A stretch of DNA of 10,480 nucleotides, from positions 1-10,480 of the forward strand of contig JAIRVD010000057.1 in NCBI GenBank assembly GCA_031254075.1, written 5' to 3'. Under the pieces are notes generated by a model that saw nothing but the letters and a program-made list of their open reading frames with translations, ran no database searches and was not told the DNA's origin. The DNA is from Clostridiales bacterium (GTDB lineage Bacteria > Bacillota > Clostridia > Lachnospirales > WQUN01). A program made the position numbers and the translations under genes. Positions 1 to 6,444 of this stretch are shown here, piece by piece. Position 1 is the first letter of the stretch. Each line of letters starts with the position of its first letter.

Positions 1-431
<431 letters not shown>

Positions 432-455
432 CATGCCAATCATTACCCTAAAATT

Positions 456-800
456 TCAACCCTCTATTTCAATGAAGCCGTTTATTATGTCTATAACATC
501 TAAAATAATTTCCATTGGTGCTGATTCAATATATTCAGTGTTACGTTGCGATAAATCAAGAATTTTTGCTTGGTCGCACATAACAACACCCTGCGTTTTT
601 GTCCTGCCGTCCAGTTTGACTTGTATTCGTAAGCCACGGTCAGTATGCGTGATAGGGCATACCATAGCACCTTTTTTTGTGAAATTATTAAACGTTTTAT
701 TGCTGATAACTAACGCAGGTCGTCTGCCCATTTGTTCATTACCGATTTGGGGGTCAAAATTCAATTTGATAATATCCCCTTGTTTTGCTCTATAGCTCAT
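456..800 (-). CDS. mazF: MazF/PemK-family mRNA interferase toxin
   Basis: A 114-residue protein of the MazF/PemK family: an SH3-like barrel endoribonuclease that cleaves mRNA at short sequence motifs when its antitoxin is lost. It shows the family landmarks GDIIKLNFDPQIGNE (8-22), GRRPALVIS (25-33), VCPIT (47-51) and GVVMCDQAKILDL. Arg27 and Thr51 align with the catalytic Arg29 and Thr52 of E. coli MazF. I start it at the ATG at 800 (MSYRAKQGD), which follows GGGGAGAG and overlaps the antitoxin stop as ATGA; an upstream in-frame start would add 13 residues that do not fit the family. It looks intact and is translationally coupled to the antitoxin. A bidirectional terminator follows. The target sequence cannot be predicted. 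Confidence 0.9.
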   Translation of the reverse strand: MSYRAKQGDIIKLNFDPQIGNEQMGRRPALVISNKTFNNFTKKGAMVCPITHTDRGLRIQVKLDGRTKTQGVVMCDQAKILDLSQRNTEYIESAPMEIILDVIDIINGFIEIEG

Positions 801-1072
801 TCTATTATCTCTCTCCCCACAGCAACCCCTGTATCCCATTCTTCAAATTCGTATTCGCCCTTAAAGTCTTTTAACCGCTCTTTAAGTGGTATATGCTTAT
901 ATTTTGGTGCTTCAACCGCAGTGACAGGAAAAGGGAGTCCCTGCGTTCTAACAAACTGCCTGTAAAATACGTTTGTAACCGCTGATAATGTTAAACCCAA
1001 TTTTGCTGATAAGATTTCAGCATCTTTTTTTACGTCCTCGTCCACTCTTATTGACAAAGTTGCCTGTGCCAT
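797..1072 (-). CDS. RelB/DinJ-type antitoxin paired with MazF
   Basis: A 91-residue antitoxin. The N-terminal ~45 residues (MAQATLSIRVDEDVKKDAE then LGLTLSAVTNVFYRQFV) are a ribbon-helix-helix DNA-binding domain of the RelB/DinJ family. The C-terminus (GEYEFEEWDTGVAVGREII) looks like the toxin-wrapping tail of antitoxins that neutralise MazF. The start at 1072 follows AGAGGTG, and the frame continues upstream only into a PIN remnant and the promoter, so the longer frame is not the gene. Its stop overlaps the mazF ATG. An 11-bp inverted repeat over the promoter suggests that the antitoxin, alone or with MazF, represses its own operon. Confidence 0.88.
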   Translation of the reverse strand: MAQATLSIRVDEDVKKDAEILSAKLGLTLSAVTNVFYRQFVRTQGLPFPVTAVEAPKYKHIPLKERLKDFKGEYEFEEWDTGVAVGREIIE

Positions 1073-1098
1073 GTCAACACCTCTTTTTATATTTATTA

Positions 1099-1129
1099 CA
1101 TTGTATATTGCGTGAATATACAATGTCAA
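1099..1129 (-). promoter_or_regulatory. Antitoxin-mazF promoter with palindromic operator
   Basis: On the minus strand a consensus -35 TTGACA (1129-1124) is followed after 18 nt by TACAAT (1105-1100). A perfect 11-bp inverted repeat, CATTGTATATT (1099-1109) and AATATACAATG (1115-1125) with a 5-nt centre, fills the spacer and overlaps both promoter boxes. This is the expected layout for ribbon-helix-helix autorepression of a toxin-antitoxin operon. The antitoxin start is 28 nt downstream. Confidence 0.85.
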
Positions 1130-1135
1130 TCGAAA

Positions 1136-1452
1136 TGCATAAAAAACGGCGGTGGCTTCGGGTATAGGCGTTCCCTTCGTTGCCCCGCTTGCCTTTGCCG
1201 TATCGTAAAACATTCTATCTGTTTCGTCCCTCATTGGCATAGTGCTAACGGGCGGGTCAATTAATATTCCAAAAATCTCTATTGAACTTAGCATTTCAAA
1301 TTGCGTTTCTTCGTCAATGTTTAGCCGCTTACACGAGAATACCCGCTTGTATTCGGCGAATATATCCATGCTGTAAAAAAATTCACGCTTTCATTGCCAC
1401 TTGAATTGCTTGCCGTTTAGCGGTATATAAAAATAAGAGGAAAATTTATATT
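1136..1452 (-). pseudogene. PIN-family toxin remnant (C-terminal half, frameshifted)
   Basis: Minus-strand translation gives DIFAEYKRVFSCKRLNIDEE, then IFGILIDPPVSTMPMRDETD and RMFYDTAKASGA. This is the middle-to-late part of PIN-domain toxins of the COG1569 type, normally about 135-150 residues. Upstream, another frame (about 1449-1388) reads LLFLYTAKRQAIQVAMKA, the expected preceding helix, so a frameshift lies near 1387. The N-terminal catalytic Asp motif (IDTN) is missing. The family match fades after ASGA, where ITGN-KHYP would be expected, and the frame runs on into the promoter of the downstream antitoxin. It is non-functional as it stands. Upstream it abuts the PHP gene, so the PHP promoter lies in its remains. 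Confidence 0.7.
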
Positions 1453-1457
1453 AGGAG
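1401..1457 (+). promoter_or_regulatory. Probable promoter and RBS of the PHP gene
   Basis: TTGAAT (1401-1406) and TATATA (1424-1429) are 17 nt apart, each matching 4 of 6 consensus positions. AGGAG at 1453-1457 lies 7 nt before the ATG at 1465. The promoter boxes lie in DNA that, on the other strand, is the upstream part of a decayed PIN gene, so the promoter may have been acquired secondarily. Confidence 0.5.
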
Positions 1458-1464
1458 TGAAATA

Positions 1465-2310
1465 ATGGATAAACCGTTTGCGGATTTGCACGTTCATTCA
1501 TTTTATTCAGACGGCAGCATGTCGCCGGACGAAATAATGGAAGCTGCTGTTTCAAATGATGTAGGGTTATTAGCGATTGCTGACCATAATGCGCTTGACG
1601 GGAGCATTAAGATTCGGAAATTGTGTAAGGATAATGGTATACAATATATACCTGCGGTGGAAATAAACACTTTGGAAGGTGGGACAGATTTTCACATACT
1701 CGCATATGGTTTTGATATTGAAAATGTCGAGTTTACCGAATTCATTAAACATACTCGTTTTTTGCTTGACGAAACAAGTGTTAAATTAATTGAATTAATG
1801 CAATCCGATTATTCCGATATTTCATTGGAAGATTACATGAAATACACACATGACAGACGTCTTGGCGGTTTTAAAGCATTAAGTTATTTTATAAGCAAGG
1901 GCTTAACTTCTAATTTGAAAGAAGGTATGCAGTTTTTTCCGAAGTATGGCATGATGGATTTCAGCAAAACAGGTTTTTCTACTATTGCCGCGACTGCTTA
2001 TAGAATTAAATCGGCTGGCGGATATGCTGTATTGGCGCATCCGGGTAACATGATTGATACGTCTGACATAAATAATTTCAAAGATGAATTAATGCGTATA
2101 GTTTCACTCGGGTTAAATGGTATCGAATGTTATTATCCATCACATTCAGAAGCAATAACGAAGGTTTGTATAGAAATTTGCGATAAACATGATTTGCTAA
2201 TCACAGCAGGTTCGGATTGTCATGGTTCGTTCATGAAAACACGGGTTGGTGAAATGGATATCAATTTAAGTAAATTAAGACTTAAAGAATTATTAGCAAA
2301 TGAATATTGA
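1465..2310 (+). CDS. PHP-domain metal-dependent phosphoesterase
   Basis: A 281-residue PHP-domain protein, close in size to the YciV/TrpH-like group whose members hydrolyse 3',5'-nucleoside bisphosphates or short RNAs; substrate unknown here. All metal-binding motifs are present: DLHVHSFYSDG (His9, His11, Asp16), AIADHN (Asp40, His41), PAVEIN (Glu66), FHILAYG (His77), VLAHPG (His192), IECYYPSHS (Glu221, His227) and TAGSDCHG (Asp251, His253). The fold appears complete with the usual insert between about 95 and 165. No signal peptide is visible, so it is probably cytoplasmic. It has a good RBS (AGGAG) and no same-strand neighbours. It lies inside the inferred island, is AT-rich, and looks like single-gene cargo. 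Confidence 0.85.
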   Translation: MDKPFADLHVHSFYSDGSMSPDEIMEAAVSNDVGLLAIADHNALDGSIKIRKLCKDNGIQYIPAVEINTLEGGTDFHILAYGFDIENVEFTEFIKHTRFLLDETSVKLIELMQSDYSDISLEDYMKYTHDRRLGGFKALSYFISKGLTSNLKEGMQFFPKYGMMDFSKTGFSTIAATAYRIKSAGGYAVLAHPGNMIDTSDINNFKDELMRIVSLGLNGIECYYPSHSEAITKVCIEICDKHDLLITAGSDCHGSFMKTRVGEMDINLSKLRLKELLANEY

Positions 2311-2318
2311 TGTTAAAA

Positions 2319-2456
2319 TTATAAGTAAGTTGTACATTGTAAACAGCTGTTAACATTGGTATCAATAACAATGTTCATACCTACGTTATTACAAAAAACA
2401 TCAAATTCCCGCTTTACGTCTTCGTCAACCTTTACCGTTACGTTTATCGCACTCAT
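2319..2456 (-). pseudogene. Truncated RelB-type antitoxin, possibly fused to a PIN start
   Basis: A 45-residue frame begins MSAINVTVKVDEDVKREFDV and continues FCNNVGMNI, a clear RelB/DinJ ribbon-helix-helix N-terminus with an upstream RBS (AAGGAAG). Where the family continues with TAINVF, this frame instead reads VIDTNV, which resembles the N-terminal strand of PIN toxins (compare VVIDTNVL at 2617), then a short unrelated tail and a stop. The second helix and toxin-binding region are gone. It is probably the scar of a third toxin-antitoxin module; whether the stub is expressed or binds DNA cannot be told. Confidence 0.6.
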
Positions 2457-2467
2457 GCTGCACTTCC

Positions 2468-2617
2468 TTACACCCTTTTATATTCGGCAAGAATTTCTTT
2501 ACAATAAAATAATTTCAACTCTCCATCGGACACTAAACTCATAATTCGATAAGGATTGCTTTCTAATTTAAGGGCTGATGAAATAAGCACGTTTGTATCT
2601 ATAACAACTCGTTTCAT
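2468..2617 (-). pseudogene. Truncated PIN-family toxin (N-terminal third)
   Basis: Beginning at an ATG that overlaps the upstream antitoxin stop (ATGA), this frame reads MKRVVIDTNVLISSALKLES, later CKEILAEYKRV, and then stops after 49 residues. The VIDTNVLISS motif carries the first catalytic Asp of PIN ribonucleases, and the rest matches the family's first 49 or so positions. About 90 residues with the remaining acidic residues are missing, so it should not be active. The break falls on DNA that also reads like an antitoxin leader (AATATAAAAGGGTG plus AAGGAAG), pointing to recombination with another module. Another antitoxin start follows 12 nt downstream. Confidence 0.75.
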
Positions 2618-2892
2618 TTTTCCCCTCGCATTTCACGCCTACAATCCGCGATTATTTCATTTATTTCGCTTATTGTCATTTCACTTGTTCCATTAATAAT
2701 CGCTTCAGCATGTGCATCCTGTAATGTTTCTTTAAGCGATAGTCCTTTTATTAACTTAGGCTGAAACGGCATTGCCCGTTCGCTTATCATTTGGCGGACA
2801 AAAACATTTATTGCCGTGCTTAAAGTCATTCCCATTGAATTGGCAACCGTATCTGCTTCTGCCTTAACGCGGCGGTCAATCTTTATATTCAA
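2614..2892 (-). CDS. RelB/DinJ-type antitoxin (toxin partner broken)
   Basis: A 92-residue antitoxin with a ribbon-helix-helix N-terminus (NIKIDRRVKAEAD, then GMTLSTAINVFVRQMI at about 21-36) and a C-terminal toxin-binding region rich in acidic residues. It is followed with ATGA overlap by a PIN toxin gene, so it belonged to an antitoxin-PIN pair, but that toxin is now truncated. The start is uncertain: TTG at 2892 has no Shine-Dalgarno, whereas a strong AAGGGGTGA lies 6 nt before an in-frame ATT at 2910, as if an original ATG had mutated. An 'orphan' antitoxin may still autoregulate or act as an anti-addiction module. Confidence 0.8.
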   Translation of the reverse strand: MNIKIDRRVKAEADTVANSMGMTLSTAINVFVRQMISERAMPFQPKLIKGLSLKETLQDAHAEAIINGTSEMTISEINEIIADCRREMRGEK

Positions 2893-2948
2893 GCTTGTTA
2901 AATCTGAAATTGTAAGTCACCCCTTTTCATAATTGTGAATATTTTTTC

Positions 2949-2970
2949 GCCTATTGTAAATACAGTAGGC
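2949..2970. promoter_or_regulatory. Inverted repeat, probable operator of the orphan antitoxin
   Basis: GCCTATTGTA and TACAGTAGGC form a 10-bp inverted repeat with one mismatch and a 2-nt centre, about 40 nt upstream of the antitoxin's translation start. Its half-site shares ATTGTA with the operator at 1099-1125. Upstream-of-gene position and ribbon-helix-helix neighbour suggest an autorepression site. Promoter boxes around it are ambiguous (for example TTTACA and CACAAT, 17 nt apart on the minus strand). Confidence 0.55.
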
Positions 2971-3067
2971 AATCTAGTTGCTTTGAATAATTCTGTGTAG
3001 TTTTTTCTGATAATTTTCTGTACTGACAGTTGAAAATAAATTCTTCTTTGATTGTTGACAGCAACAT
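2951..3067 (-). pseudogene. Tyrosine recombinase (integrase) N-terminal stub
   Basis: A 38-residue frame starting at ATG 3067 reads IKEEFIFNCQYRKLSEKTTQ then NYSKQLDCLLYL. This pattern (F-x(2)-C-x(2)-R-x-L-S-x-K-T-x(2)-N-Y-x(3)-L) is the first helix pair of the core-binding domain of phage-type and XerC/D-type recombinases. The catalytic domain (R-H-x-x-H-Y) is entirely absent; the frame stops inside the operator of the next gene. An AAGGGG Shine-Dalgarno lies 8 nt upstream but sits in a hairpin arm. Its position beside the right repeat is where an integrase would sit relative to its attachment site. Short length keeps this at moderate confidence. Confidence 0.55.
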
Positions 3068-3111
3068 AAAAAGCACCCCTTTTTGAATAGCCATATCCAA
3101 AAAAAGGTGCT
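3066..3111 (-). promoter_or_regulatory. Strong hairpin: gap terminator and/or RBS-blocking element
   Basis: On the minus strand AGCACCTTTTTTTGGA (3111-3096) pairs with TTCAAAAAGGGGTGCT (3087-3072) across an 8-nt loop: 16 pairs, three of them G-T. CTTTTTATG follows directly, so it may be an intrinsic terminator for gap, which ends 150 nt upstream. The 3' arm also contains AAGGGG, the Shine-Dalgarno of the recombinase stub whose ATG begins 5 nt after the stem. Both roles are possible. Confidence 0.65.
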
Positions 3112-3177
3112 GTTGAAAATAATGGGGGGGGGGTTCCACCGGCGGGAATGAAAACTTTCGTAGTTGTTCCTGCAAAT

Positions 3178-4316
<1,139 letters not shown>

Positions 4317-4369
4317 TTAACATATTAGGACATGCAATAAAAGTGCAAACCTACATAATATACAAGTAT

Positions 4370-4395
4370 GCAGGGGAATGTAAGAATATTCCTGC
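4370..4395 (+). promoter_or_regulatory. Hairpin directly before the RBS of the small membrane protein
   Basis: GCA + GGAAT and ATTCCTGC form an 8-bp stem with a 2-nt bulge and an 8-nt loop, ending 1 nt before AGGAGG (4397-4402). It may affect translation initiation or mRNA stability. No convincing promoter was seen upstream, though sporulation-type sigma sites are hard to judge by eye. Confidence 0.35.
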
Positions 4396-4409
4396 GAGGA
4401 GGCATGAAA

Positions 4410-4553
4410 ATGTGTCGAAAAAAAAGGTTATTGGGGCTTATTTTTTTCTTCGTGGGCGTTGGAATGATTATTCAGTTTATGATGCCGGGCTGGGGATTTT
4501 TGATTGCTTCGGCACTGGTGATTTTGGGATTTTGGTATGTATTTGCGAGGTAA
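4410..4553 (+). CDS. Small membrane protein, function unknown
   Basis: A 47-residue protein with a basic start (MCRKKR) and two hydrophobic segments, roughly 7-22 and 28-45, joined by a short turn containing MPGWG. It should be a two-helix membrane protein with a tight hairpin. I choose ATG 4410 because AGGAGG (4397-4402) is 7 nt upstream; ATG 4404 lies only 1 nt from it. Short proteins of this pattern occur in Bacillota, but I know of no assigned function. It is followed after 16 nt by the SpoVM-like peptide gene on the same strand, and a shared terminator lies beyond, so the two form a mini-operon. It may have a membrane role linked to that peptide. Confidence 0.75.
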   Translation: MCRKKRLLGLIFFFVGVGMIIQFMMPGWGFLIASALVILGFWYVFAR

Positions 4554-4569
4554 CTTGAGAGGTGATTTT

Positions 4570-4641
4570 ATGGAAATCAGAGTTGTTAAAGTTCCGCGTT
4601 TCGTCAGCAATTTTTTGAAAAGAATTTTTAAAATAAAATAA
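4570..4641 (+). CDS. SpoVM-like amphipathic peptide
   Basis: A 23-residue peptide, MEIRVVKVPRFVSN followed by FLKRIFKIK. Without gaps it aligns to B. subtilis SpoVM (MKFYTIKLPKFLGG...): the K-x-P-[KR]-F core falls at residues 7-11 in both, with Pro9 in the same position. The rest is a basic amphipathic helix. SpoVM marks the convex forespore membrane and anchors SpoIVA for coat and cortex assembly. The ATG has a strong GAGAGGTG 5 nt upstream, and a terminator follows. Its 3' end overlaps the convergent rng gene by 14 nt. It is shorter than the 26-residue B. subtilis protein and its neighbourhood differs, so orthology is probable rather than certain. Confidence 0.6.
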   Translation: MEIRVVKVPRFVSNFLKRIFKIK

Positions 4642-5833
4642 TTTTCCCGCGCCCGCCGCAATGCGGGCAATTTTTTTCAAATAATTCGGCAATCGGCGGA
4701 CGGGTTTTGCGCCGCGTCAGCAAAACCATTCCAAGTCCGACGAAACCCGAGACTTCCGTTTTTATTCTGTCTTTTTTTATTTCTGCGGCTAAAACGTCAA
4801 GAAGTCGATTTTTATCGGCTTCTTTTGGCATGTCGATAAAATCCGCGATGATTATTCCGGATAAATTTCGCAACCGAAGCTGCGCCGCAATCTGCACCGC
4901 CGCCTCGAGATTTGTTTCCAAAACCGTTTCGCTGTAGTCGATTTTACCCACATTGCTGCCCGTGTTTACGTCGATTACCACGCACGCCTCGGTTTGCTCT
5001 ATCGTGATAAATCCGCCGCACGGCAATCGAACTTCTTTTTCGAGTTTTTCTATTTGTCTTTTTAAATTTAAATTCTCACGCGTAATTTTTAAATTAGGAA
5101 GAAATTCGTGAATTCCTTTTGCTTGCGCTTCGAAAAAATTATCGCATTCTGTGCTGATGTGAACTTCCATCTCTTCTGAAAGAATATCGGTAAGAAGATT
5201 TTTTGAAACCGTCGCGATTTCCGACGCCGCGTTTTCCGAAACGGGATAAAGTGTCGCCGGCGGTTTTAAAAACTCTGCGCGCGAAATGATTTCCGCGTGA
5301 ATTTTGTGCAGCGACGCGATTTCTCCCGAGATTGTGTCCGTCGTTTGCCCTGCCGCGTTCGAGCGAATTATCGCCGAAAATCCGTGCGGTAAATGTTTGT
5401 TAACGATTTTTTTCAAACGGCGTGATTCCTTTAAGTCGATAATTTTTCGCGAAACGCCGACGTTCGGCGTTTGCCCCGTCTGACCCTTCGCAAGCACGAT
5501 AAAACGCCCTTTTACCGTTGTTTCCAATGTCACACACATGCCCTTTGTTCCGACAGCGTCCTTTTCAACCTGCACCATAACAGCCTGCCCCGCCTTTAAT
5601 CCATGTCCTTTCATTAAATTAATAAACGCGTTTTTCTTTCCGCCGATGTCCACAAACGCAAATTGACCCGGTAAAATTGTTTTAATCCGCCCGACGATGA
5701 TTCGCCCCACCCATGAGCCGTTTTCATTCGTGCTTTCCGCATTGCGCTCAACGAAAATTTCAACAAGCTTTTCGTTTTCCGCTAACGCAACGAAAATTCC
5801 GTCGGTGTTATGGTCGATTAGCAATTTTTTCAT
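4628..5833 (-). CDS. rng: Ribonuclease G/E family endoribonuclease
   Basis: A 401-residue RNase E/G family protein, which cleaves single-stranded AU-rich RNA in rRNA maturation and mRNA decay. An S1-like RNA-binding domain covers about 36-110 (VGRIIVGRIKTILPGQFAFV then DIGGKKNAFI). The catalytic DNase I-like part holds GGFITIEQTEACVVIDVNTG with Asp288 and IIIADFIDM with Asp331, the two Mg2+ ligands. CPHCGGRG (389-396) is the Zn-link that supports dimerisation. It lacks the long disordered tail of RNase E and is shorter than typical RNase G (about 480), ending soon after the Zn-link. The start overlaps the DUF2344 stop by ATGA. It is the last gene of the operon and converges on the SpoVM-like gene. 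Confidence 0.95.
   Translation of the reverse strand: MKKLLIDHNTDGIFVALAENEKLVEIFVERNAESTNENGSWVGRIIVGRIKTILPGQFAFVDIGGKKNAFINLMKGHGLKAGQAVMVQVEKDAVGTKGMCVTLETTVKGRFIVLAKGQTGQTPNVGVSRKIIDLKESRRLKKIVNKHLPHGFSAIIRSNAAGQTTDTISGEIASLHKIHAEIISRAEFLKPPATLYPVSENAASEIATVSKNLLTDILSEEMEVHISTECDNFFEAQAKGIHEFLPNLKITRENLNLKRQIEKLEKEVRLPCGGFITIEQTEACVVIDVNTGSNVGKIDYSETVLETNLEAAVQIAAQLRLRNLSGIIIADFIDMPKEADKNRLLDVLAAEIKKDRIKTEVSGFVGLGMVLLTRRKTRPPIAELFEKNCPHCGGRGKIILF
4651..4677 (+). terminator. Intrinsic terminator of the SpoVM-like operon, inside rng
   Basis: GCCCGC (4651-4656) and GCGGGC (4663-4668) form a perfect 6-bp GC stem with a 6-nt loop, followed by AA and seven T residues (4671-4677). It lies 9 nt past the SpoVM-like stop. 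On the other strand the stem encodes rng residues 389-395, the conserved Zn-link. Confidence 0.8.
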
Positions 5834-6444
5834 AATGTTACCAACTCGCCGTTTTCATTTTGCTGAAATAATTCTAAACGCGTGATTGTCTTTTTCTCGT
5901 CAAGCAACAATTCTGAAACGGTTTGAGGATTTAAAAAACGCGCGCTTCCTGCGGAAAGGCGAATTAAAATAAAATCGCCGCACGATTCAATGGATAGAAT
6001 ATCCGGACGAATATCTGTATTTCTTATTCCCTTTTTTGTTTTTTTGGCGACGAAAATTTCTCTCGCTTGTAAAACTTCTTCCAATTTATTACTCGCGGCT
6101 TGCAATGAATAATCCGCAGCGCAAACAACCGATGCGGCTTTGTTTTCGGCGGGATACGCGTTTTTTATCGTAAGCCCGTTCGGCGCGGCGGCGTTTAGTT
6201 TTTCCGTGATTTCGTTTAACGGAATTTCTTTTTCAAGCGTTAAATCCGCGTAATCGTTAACGCTTTCCATTCCGAGCGGCAACGGCAGCGCGAACGAAAT
6301 TTGCAAATGCGGATTAAATCCCTGCGAAAACGCCGCGGGTAATTCCGCACGCCGAATCGTTTGCTGAAACACGCGAAGAAAATCCAAATGCCCGATAAAG
6401 CGCAATGTTTCGGATTTCGAAAAGCGTAGTCTTACTCTCATCAT
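5830..6444 (-). CDS. DUF2344 / TIGR03936 radical SAM-linked protein
   Basis: A 204-residue protein of the DUF2344 (TIGR03936) family. The family signature is at the N-terminus: MRVRLRFSKSETLRFIGHLD, then QQTIRRAELPAAFSQGFNPH and FALPLPLGMES. In other genomes the domain is fused to, or encoded next to, a radical SAM protein of the TIGR03960 type and often precedes rng, which suggests it helps that enzyme or its RNA or protein substrate; the biochemical role is not established. Here the radical SAM gene is in the same operon but three genes away. The start overlaps the flavoprotein stop (ATGATGAG; second Met possible) and the stop overlaps the rng start by ATGA. Confidence 0.9.
   Translation of the reverse strand: MMRVRLRFSKSETLRFIGHLDFLRVFQQTIRRAELPAAFSQGFNPHLQISFALPLPLGMESVNDYADLTLEKEIPLNEITEKLNAAAPNGLTIKNAYPAENKAASVVCAADYSLQAASNKLEEVLQAREIFVAKKTKKGIRNTDIRPDILSIESCGDFILIRLSAGSARFLNPQTVSELLLDEKKTITRLELFQQNENGELVTL

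Noticed and set aside
1073..1369. A 190-residue version of the MazF antitoxin
   Set aside because: The extra 99 residues are a PIN remnant followed by the operator-promoter; the RBS and family start are at 1072.
2342..2375. AACAGCTGTT palindrome and AACATTG/CAATGTT inverted repeat as PHP terminator or operator
   Set aside because: There is no T-run, stems are short, and the DNA encodes the end of the antitoxin stub; a decayed operator is possible but not supported.
2356..2544. Plus-strand frame of 62 residues
   Set aside because: It is antisense to the PIN and antitoxin remnants, whose minus-strand translation carries recognisable motifs.
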